A stretch of DNA of 64,000 nucleotides from DATBLE01 sp963808815 (lineage in GTDB: Bacteria > Actinomycetota > Thermoleophilia > Gaiellales > Gaiellaceae): positions 1-64,000 of the forward strand of contig CAWEGI010000013.1 in NCBI GenBank assembly GCA_963808815.1, in the 5' to 3' direction. Positions 57,080 to 64,000 of the stretch are shown piece by piece (position 1 is the first letter of the stretch; each line of letters opens with the position of its first letter). Both the position numbers and the translations under genes were made by a program. The notes beneath the pieces were generated by a model. The model had not been told where the DNA came from, ran no database searches, and saw only the letters and a program-made list of their open reading frames with translations.

Positions 57080-59339
57080 CTAGCCCAGCGTCAGCGCCGC
57101 GGCCGTGGCCGACTGCTCGATCATGCGCGCCACTGCCGCGCGAGCGGAGCCGGCATCGGTTACCGCGTCGAGGCGACCGAACGGCGGGCGGCCGAGGAAA
57201 TACGAGGCGAGCCGGAGATCGCGGTCGGCCGGAGGATCGTCGGCGGGACGCACGGCCACCGCCGGCCGCCCGAGCAGTGCGGCGACGTACGACTCGCTTC
57301 CGTACGTCCCGGCATAGCCGTCCGCGTGGGAGATCACGGCCGCCGCCCGAATGGGGTCGAGTCCGTCCAGCCGCACGACCGGCACGCCCGCGTCGATCTC
57401 GACGCCGCGAACGGCGACGAACGGCCCGGGCGGCGTGGCGATGCCCGCATCGGCCGGCGCCACGAGCGGCTCGAACTCGAGCAGCCGCCGCTGGATCCGG
57501 CGGTCCGGCCTGTGCGCGGCCAGCGCCTCGCGCCGCGACTCGACCTCGTCCCAGTGGAGGATCAGGTACCGCTCCGCCTCCACGCCGGTCAGCGCCGGCA
57601 GGGCCTCGGCGTCCACGATCTCCTCGGCGTCGATCAGGCGGGCGCCGAGACCGTCGTACCACCAGGCCGAGCCCGGCCGGCGGAGGACGAAGAGCCTGTC
57701 GTGCAGGCCGGCGAAGGCGACCTGGGCCCAGCGCAGGTAGGGGATCCAGTACAGGATCTCGCCGACCTCGTCGCCGAGCCAGGGCCCGGCCACGACAGGG
57801 GCGCCGGAGGCGTGGCGGGCGACGTTCCGGGCACGCCGCCGCAGATGGTGCTCGGGGCCGTGGCGATCCTCGCGCCGGTGCCTCCGTTCCTCGGCCCGCC
57901 GGGCGGCGAGGCGCGCGAACGGCCGCAGCGCGAACCGGACGGGTCGCCGCAACGCGGGGCCGCGGTCGGGCTGCGGCGCGGGCTGCCTGGCCCAACTCCT
58001 CGATCGCATCCGCCAGCTGCTCGGATCCCGACACGTCCAGCCCCAGCGGCCGGACGAACCAGCGCAGGAAGCGCTCGTTCCGAACCCGGTCGACGTGGCC
58101 ACGCAGCGACTCCTCGAGCTGGGCGGCGTGCTCGGCGAACGTCCGGCCGACGATCAGCTCCCCTGCGGTGCCGTCCTCGAGGTAGTGGAAATGGAGCGTC
58201 CCCTCCTGGGTGAAGCGGAAATCGTCCGCGAGCACGGTGTGCACCGGGCGGCCGACGATGGCGCCCTCGATCTGCGCGGTCGTGTTGATGCCGATCATCG
58301 CCGCCGAGTGGTAGATCGAGTCGAAGTAGTTCCGGCGCCCGGCCTCGTCGGACGGGTCCTGGTCGTGCCGCGGCCAGACGACGGCGTGTGGATCGTCCAG
58401 CTCGATCCCCTCCCACTGGGCCGCGAACAGCGGATGTGGACGGACGAGGATCCCCGCCTCCGCCAGCAGCCCACCGTGGGCGCGCAGCTCGCCGATCCAG
58501 CGGCGGACGAACGCGGGCTCGTCCGGAGCGACGAAGCCCGACGAGCAGACGTAGACGGCGAAGGGACGGTCGGCGGACAGCCCGACCTCCGCACAGAAGT
58601 CGTCGCGCGGGCGGCTCGGCGCCCACTCGAACCAGTGGTCGAACGGCTGCGCGCCCGTGACCACGACCCGGCCGCGGGGAACCCCGTGCAACTCGACCGC
58701 CTCGCCGGCCTGGACCTCGTTCCAGACGAACACCCGGTCTGGCACGTCGCGCAACAGGCCCTTGTTGGTCAGATTGTCCCAGCTCAGCACCGGATAACCG
58801 GTGCGGACGCCGGTCCGCCGGGCCGCGCGGAGCCAGTCGCTCTGCGACGAACCCAGCTCGATCAGCGGCGTAATCAGCAGCAGGTCGTAGTCGTGCGCGT
58901 CGAAGTAGCGGACCGGCGCGGGCGGTGGGGGCAGGCAGCGCTCGACCCGGCGCAGCGTCCCGAGAGCGGCGGCCACGCCCGGCCGCCCCACGGCGCGCGC
59001 GACCCGGGCCACACGTCTTCCGGCCGCGGGTGCGTTGCGCTCGGCGCGCGCGCGGAGCTTCTCGGCGTCGCGGTAGCGGGGCTCGAGGTAACGGAGGTAG
59101 TCGATCGTCGCCCGCACTTTCCTGGCCAGGGGGTCCCACTCGGAGGGGCGCCCTCCCGGGACGTGGCCGAAGGTGATCGACGGAAACTCGTCGGCGAGCT
59201 GCTTCAGGTCGCGGGCGGACTCGGCCGTCTTCACGCGCTTGAAGACGACGTGGACCCGGTGGCCGCGCTCCGCGAGCAGCCCGAGCGTGCGTGCGAACGG
59301 CGTCACGCCGGCGTGGTGCAGCACGAAGAGGATCTTCAC
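57080..59339 (-). CDS. SWDN-family GT-B-like protein, two-domain form (paralogue 3)
   Basis: GTG 59339 (MKILFVLHHAGVTPFARTLG) overlaps the stop of paralogue 4. About 753 residues, one frame change near 57990. Domain 1: LLAERGHRVHVVFKRVKTAE, LSWDNLTNKGLLRDVPDRVF, VVVTGAQPFDHWFEWAPS, VYVCSSGFVAPDEPAFVRRW, ILVRPHPLFAAQWEGIELDD and YFDSIYHSAAMIGINTTAQI. Domain 2: AGPWLGDEVGEILYWIPYLR, SAWWYDGLGARLIDAEEIVD, and SHADGYAGTYGSESYVAALL with GRPAVAVRPADDPPADRDLR. Domain 2 ends with the same YGs...GRPAV pattern as a GT-B donor site. Confidence 0.8.
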
Positions 59340-61535
59340 GTTGCTCCGACGGGCAACGGCTCCCGGGCCAGCAGCGCGAGCGGCTCGGGCTCGTCGGGCG
59401 AGACCGCCAGCACGGCGCCGTAGGGCCCCGGCGCCAGGCGGGCGAGCAGACGGAAGTCCTCCGCGTCCTCCGGGGCCGGCTCGGCGACGACGGCCGGGCG
59501 GCCGGCGAGGATCGCGACGCAGGCGGCGGCTCCGAACGAGCCGACGAAGCCCGAGGAACGGACGATCACCTCGGTCCGGGCCTCGCCGACCAGCCCTGCG
59601 AGCGACCGGTGCTCGGCCGCGGGCGGAGGAAACGCCCCGTCGACGGACACGAACTTCTCTGCCGTGTCGGGTGCCGGGAGGGGGGCGAACTGGAGGCGGC
59701 GATCATGGAGGCGGGCGAACGGGTCGGTGGCGGCGAGCGTTTGCACATGCCGCTCGACCAGCCCGGGCTCGAGGTAGACGACCTCCGGCGCCGCCAACAC
59801 GGTCAGCACGTCCTCGCCCTCCTCGAGGGCGACGACGCGAGCGTCGAGATCCTCGTACCAGTGGACGGCCTCAGGGCGCGCGGCGACCGCGAGCCGGCCG
59901 CGGAGCTCTGGCATCGCGAGGAGTGCCCAGCGCAGGAAGGGGATCCAGTAGAGGAGCTCGCGGGTCTCGCTGCCGGGCCAGCGCTCGGCCGCGATCGCCG
60001 TCTCTGGGCCGGCCTCGGCCAGCCGACGAACTGCCGCCTTCAGCTCCGCCGACGGCTCCAGCCGCGAACGCGACTGCTTCTGCCGCCGCCGCTCCGCCGC
60101 CGCCCGCGCCGCCAGCGGCCGAAGCCCGAGCCGAACGAGCGGTCCGGCCGCGGGTCCGCGCCCGGGCGACAACGAACCCTGCCGTCCGAGCTCCTCGATC
60201 GCGTCGACAGCCAGCGCGGTGGCGGCCACGTCGAGCCCGAAGGGTCGGACGAACCTGCGCAGGAAGCGCTCGTTCAGATCGCTGGGCACCTCGCCGTCGA
60301 CGGCCCGCTCCAGCTGCGCGGCGTGCTCCTCGAGGGTGCCCGCTGCGTGCAGGTGGCCGAACTGGTCGTCGGCGAGGTAGCGGAAGTGGAGCGTTCCGGC
60401 CTGGGTGTCCGCGTACTGGGCATCGAGGATCGTGTACACCGGCCGGCCGACGATCGCCGCCTCGATCTGCGCGCTGGTGTTGATCCCGACCACCGCGGCG
60501 CTGTGGTGGATCGAGTCGAAGTAGTTCTGCCGCGCCTCGCCCGCCAGCGGAAACTCGCCGTGCGCCGGCCAGATCGCGACCTGCGCGTCGTCGATCCGCA
60601 GGTCGCGGAACCCGGATGCGGCGAGCGGGTGCGGCCGGACGAGCAGCCCCGCGTCGCGCAAGCGTTCCGCCGCGGGCGCGGACCGCCTCGACCCAGCGGC
60701 GGACGAACCGGGGCTCGTCGGGTGCGATGAACTCGGACGAGCCCACGTAGAGCACCAACGGGTGGGCCGGGTCGAGGCCGGCTGCGGCGCAGAGCTCGTC
60801 GCGCGTCCGCCCCGGCTGCCAGTCGAACCAGTGGTCGTAGGCGGGGGCGCCGGTGACGACGACGCTCTCCGGCCGGACGCCGTGAAGCTCGACCGCCTCG
60901 CGCTTCTGGAGGTCGTTCCACACGAGTACCTGGTCGGGCGCGTCACGCAGCAGCCCCTTGTTGGTCAGGTTGTCCCAGCTGCGCACCGGGAACGAGACGG
61001 GGATGCCGAGCCGCTTCGCGGCGCGCACGAGGTCGGCCTGGTACGTGCCGAAGCCGATCAGCGGCGTGATCAGCAGCACGTCGGGGCGCTCGTCCCGCAG
61101 GAACGCCAGAGCCCGCGGCGGAGGGTCGATGCAGCGCTCCACGCCCTGCAGGACGCGCCGCGACGCCGCCGGGCCGCCCGGAATCGGCCCCACCGCGCTC
61201 CCCAGCCGTCGACCGGCCGGAGGAGCCTCAGACTCGGCCCGAGCACGCAGCTTCGGCGAGTCGCGGTAGACCGGCTCGAGGTAGCGCAGGTAGTCGATCG
61301 TCCGACGGAGCGGCCCGGCCAGGTCGCTCCAGCCCGACTGGCGGATGAACGGATGCTCGACGACGGTGATCCGAGGGCTGGCGGCGACGAGCTCGGCCAT
61401 CTGCGCCTGCGACTCCGGCGACTTGACGTCCCGGCAGGCGATACGGACCTCGTGGCCGCGCTCGGCCAGCAGCCGGACGACGGGCGCAAGCGTCCGCAGG
61501 TTGGCGGTGTTCTTGATGACGAGAAGGATGGTCAT
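59336..61535 (-). CDS. SWDN-family GT-B-like protein, two-domain form (paralogue 4)
   Basis: ATG 61535 (MTILLVIKNTANLRTLAPVV), about 733 residues, one frame change near 60670. Domain 1: LLAERGHEVRIACRDVKSPE, VRSWDNLTNKGLLRDAPDQV, VVVTGAPAYDHWFDWQPGRT, VLYVGSSEFIAPDEPRFVRR, LLVRPHPLAASGFRDLRIDD and YFDSIHHSAAVVGINTSAQI. Domain 2 starts ERWPGSETRELLYWIPFLRW, where the usual GDEVGE is GSETRE, and ends SSGFVGSFGAAACVAILAGR with PAVVAEPAPEDAEDF. It overlaps paralogue 3 by 4 bases, so they are coupled. Confidence 0.8.
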
Positions 61536-61587
61536 CGCTGCTCGCCTGTCCGGAACGACGGGCCGCAGGCGAAATGGTAGTCGGCGG

Positions 61588-62940
61588 TCAACGCGCCGCC
61601 GCCTCGATCGCGTCGGCGACGATCGGCGTCGCCGGGCGGTCGAGCCCCCGCGGCCGCACGAACGCGAGCAGGAAGGCCTCGGCGCCGGCCGCGGCGGCCC
61701 CCGGGTCGTCCAGCGCCGCGCCGAGCTGGCCGAGGTGCTCGTCGATGGAGCCGGCGACTCCCAGCGCGGCGCCCGCAGCGGCCCGCAGCTCCTGGAAGTG
61801 CGGGGTTCCCTCCTGGGTCTCCGCGAACGCTTCGTCCCGGATCGTCAGCACCGGCCGGCGCTGGATGAAGGCCTCGACCATCGCGCTGGTGTTGATCCCG
61901 ACGACCGCGGACGCGTGGTGGATCGAGTCGAAGTAGAGCGCGTCGTCCTCTCCGCTCATCGGCATCGTCGGCGGGGTTCGCGGAGCGACCACCGCCCCGA
62001 GCCCGGTGAGGTCCTCGTCTGCCCAGCTCTCGACGTTGTAGGGGTGCGGGCGGATCAGGGCCGCGGGTGAGTCGCCGGCCGCGCGGAGTGCCTCGAGCCA
62101 GCGGCGGACGAACGGGATCTCCCGCTCCGGCGGCGCGATGTTCGGCGAGGAGCCGACGTACACCACGTAACGCGTCTCTTCGAGCCCGACCTTCGCGGCG
62201 AACTCTTCCGGCGTGGTGCTCGGCTCCCGGTCGAACCATGGGTCGAAGAGCTGGGCGCCCGTGACGACGACGCTCTCCCTGGGCACGGAGTGCAGCTCGG
62301 CGGCATCGCGGCGCTGGAGCTCGTTCCAGACGAGGGTCGCGTCGGGGCGCGCCTTCACCACGCCCTTGGTCGTCAGGTGGTCCCAGCTGCCGACCCCGAA
62401 GACCGAGGGCACGCCGATCCGCCGGGCCGCCTTGACCGTGTCGGTCTGCCGTCGGTTCCGGCTGCTGCGGCCGATCAGCGGCGAGACGAAGACCACGTCC
62501 GGCCGGAGATCGGCCAGCGCCGAGGACACGCTCACGTCGGCCGGGACGAGCCGCTCGAGGCCGAGCGTGACCGCCAGCCCGGCCCGGCCGGCGCGCGACC
62601 CGTAGGGAAGCCCGGTCAGCCGGTGCAGCGTCCCGTCCAGGTTCCGCTCGAGGCGGCGGCGTAGGTAGGGCGCGTCGGCGAAGCGCGGGTCGAGGTAGTG
62701 CAGGTAGTCGGACGTCGCTCTGAGCCGCTCGACCGCCCCCTCGTAGCGCCGCGAGGCAGGCGGCAACGGCTCCACGACGCCGACCACGCCGGAGCCGTCG
62801 AAGGAGGTCGCCCCGCGGCCGCGCTTGCCCGGGTCGTCGTAGCTCACGGCCACGTCGTGGCCTCGCTCGGCGAGCAGCCGGATCGTCGATCCGTAGATCC
62901 GGACGTACGCCGGAGACGCGAGCTGGAAGAGGATGCGCAT
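61588..62940 (-). CDS. SWDN-family GT-B-like protein, one-domain form (paralogue 5), intact
   Basis: ATG 62940 (MRILFQLASPAYVRIYGSTI), 450 residues, intact, the best reference for the family. LLAERGHDVAVSYDDPGKRG; YLHYLDPRFADAPYLRRRLE; FGVGSWDHLTTKGVVKARPD (His replaces Asn of SWDN); VVVTGAQLFDPWFDREPSTT; YVVYVGSSPNIAPPEREIPF; ALIRPHPYNVESWADEDLTG; YFDSIHHASAVVGINTSAMV followed by EAFIQRRPVLTIRDEAFAET. It has no signal peptide or membrane helix. The paired Rossmann-like halves and the invariant RPHP and GINTS segments fit a GT-B glycosyl- or glycerophosphotransferase; the donor is unknown. Confidence 0.83.
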   Translation of the reverse strand: MRILFQLASPAYVRIYGSTIRLLAERGHDVAVSYDDPGKRGRGATSFDGSGVVGVVEPLPPASRRYEGAVERLRATSDYLHYLDPRFADAPYLRRRLERNLDGTLHRLTGLPYGSRAGRAGLAVTLGLERLVPADVSVSSALADLRPDVVFVSPLIGRSSRNRRQTDTVKAARRIGVPSVFGVGSWDHLTTKGVVKARPDATLVWNELQRRDAAELHSVPRESVVVTGAQLFDPWFDREPSTTPEEFAAKVGLEETRYVVYVGSSPNIAPPEREIPFVRRWLEALRAAGDSPAALIRPHPYNVESWADEDLTGLGAVVAPRTPPTMPMSGEDDALYFDSIHHASAVVGINTSAMVEAFIQRRPVLTIRDEAFAETQEGTPHFQELRAAAGAALGVAGSIDEHLGQLGAALDDPGAAAAGAEAFLLAFVRPRGLDRPATPIVADAIEAAAR

Positions 62941-62952
62941 CGGCGGCCGTGG

Positions 62953-64000
62953 TCACGCCTCGCCGGCGTGCGCGACGCGAGCGGCACGCGTGGCAAGGGG
63001 AGCGAGCAGCGGCCGAAGCGCGCGCAGCGGCGCCGGCGTTCGCTGCGGTGCGGGAGCGGAGCCGGCTGCGAAGCGCTCGACCTCGTCGACGAACAGAGGC
63101 GTCGCGACCACGTCGACTCCGTGCGGGCGGACGAACTCCGCCACGAACCGCTCGGAGCGGCCGTCGTCCCCGTCCACGATCGCGCGCGCGAGCTGGGCCG
63201 CGTGCTCGTCGAGCGTCCGCGCGACGGTGAGCAGCCCGCCGCCGACCTCCAGCAGGTAGCGGAAGTGGAGCGTGCCCTGCTGGACGCGCTCGTACTCGGG
63301 GTCGAGCACGGTCAGCACGGGCCGGCCGACGATTGCCGCCTCGATCATCGCGCTCGTGTTCAGGCCGACGACCGCGCCGGCTGTGGTGGATCGAGTCGAA
63401 GTAGTCGGCCTTCGACTCGTCGTCGGTCGGCGCGTGGCCCGCCCGGGGGAACACGACGACGCCGGGGATCTCGACGCCGTCCCAGGCGTCGGGCCGCTTC
63501 GGGTGCGGACGGACGAGCACGCCCAGTTCTGCGACGGCATCGCCCCGCGTGCGCAGCGCCTCCGTCCACCGCCGGACGAAGTCGACCTCCGACTGGCCCG
63601 TCCAGGGCGAGCAGCACGCGTAGAGCACGAACGGCCGATCGGGATCGAGGCCCGACGCGGGCGGCGAACTCGGCGCCGCGGGCGCGGCTGCCACTCGAAC
63701 CACTCGTCGAAGCACTGCGCCCCGGTGACCACCACCTGCGCGGGATCGACCCCGTGCAGCCGCCTGGCCTCGTCGCGCTGCACCTCGTTCCAGACGAAGA
63801 GTCGGTCCGGAATGGGGCGGATCACCGACTTGCTGGACAGGTTGTCCCAGCTCTTGACCAGCACCGCCGTGCGCAGCCCGAGCGCCTGGGCGGCGCGGAG
63901 GAAGTGCCGGCTGCACGGAGCGCAGGCCCAGGTACGGCGTGAAGAGGACGACGTCGGGCCGGCGGTCCAGGAGATACCGCTCGATCTCGGCGTTCGTCGG
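62953..64000 (-). CDS. SWDN-family GT-B-like protein (paralogue 6), N-terminus outside window
   Basis: The gene runs off the right edge. Frame changes lie near 63925, 63670 and 63385. Visible order: VKSWDNLSSKSVIRPIPDRL, VVVTGAQCFDEWFEWQPRPR, FVLYACCSPWTGQSEVDFVR, VLVRPHPKRPDAWDGVEIPG, YFDSIHHS, VVGLNTSAMIEAAIVGRPVL and QQGTLHFRYLLEVGGGLLTV. No second domain follows; the C-terminus is LRALRPLLAPLATRAARVAH. The stop is 12 bases before the start of paralogue 5, so paralogues 3-6 and sulfotransferase 3 probably form one operon reading leftward. Confidence 0.78.
   Translation of the reverse strand, partial: RRTPRSSGISWTAGPTSSSSRRTWACAPCSRHFLRAAQALGLRTAVLVKSWDNLSSKSVIRPIPDRLFVWNEVQRDEARRLHGVDPAQVVVTGAQCFDEWFEWQPRPRRRVRRPRRASIPIGRSCSTRAARPGRASRRSTSSGGGRRRCARGAMPSQNWACSSVRTRSGPTPGTASRSPASSCSPGRATRRPTTSRRPTTSTRSTTAGAVVGLNTSAMIEAAIVGRPVLTVLDPEYERVQQGTLHFRYLLEVGGGLLTVARTLDEHAAQLARAIVDGDDGRSERFVAEFVRPHGVDVVATPLFVDEVERFAAGSAPAPQRTPAPLRALRPLLAPLATRAARVAHAGEA

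Overview
The window is very GC-rich, uses GTG and TTG starts freely, and carries BTAD-family regulators, cyclase-ATPase regulators and Gaiella-like small conserved proteins. This points to a high-GC actinobacterium, most likely a deep-branching soil lineage such as Thermoleophilia (Gaiellales or Solirubrobacterales); the placement is inference. Nearly every long gene is interrupted by one or more single-base frame changes with family-typical protein continuing in the next frame. This looks like residual indel error in a long-read or metagenomic assembly rather than mass pseudogenisation, so many coordinates below span two or more frames.

Positions 1-29500 are a signalling and accessory half. 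It holds four LAL-type regulators (class III cyclase domain, NTPase, helical repeats), one cut at the left edge, plus a truncated fifth copy. It also has a BTAD-universal stress protein fusion and two tandem, very unusual fusions of a Ser/Thr kinase, a beta-propeller and a type-1 periplasmic binding protein. Further genes are a two-permease ABC operon headed by a secreted IPT/TIG protein, a murein endopeptidase-like gene, a tRNA-Arg, an anti-sigma kinase and several small conserved proteins. Scattered through it, always in one orientation, is a family of about 164-bp elements (R1-R6). Each ends in a block matching the last ten codons of the glycosyltransferase gene at 29597 and contains sites phased at exactly 10 bp.

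Positions 29597-46552 form a surface-polysaccharide locus built as two divergent operons around a 55-bp gap at 41225-41279. The minus-strand operon runs GT4, GT2, methyltransferase, sugar-1-phosphate transferase, ATP-grasp, PQQ-like propeller, glucuronyl C5-epimerase-like protein, polysaccharide deacetylase, second propeller, Wzz-like protein, GT2; most neighbours overlap by 3-4 bases. The plus-strand operon runs GT4, GT4, capsule synthesis protein, HAD phosphatase, FkbM methyltransferase.

Positions 46532-64000 hold six paralogues of a GT-B-like surface-carbohydrate protein (marker SWDNLTNKG), three sulfotransferases, a phytanoyl-CoA dioxygenase-like enzyme and a BTAD-NTPase regulator. Taken together, the right half could make an exopolysaccharide that is assembled on a lipid carrier, de-N-acetylated, epimerised at uronic acid residues and sulfated. 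That would be chemistry parallel to heparan sulfate maturation, and it is the most interesting functional hypothesis in the window.
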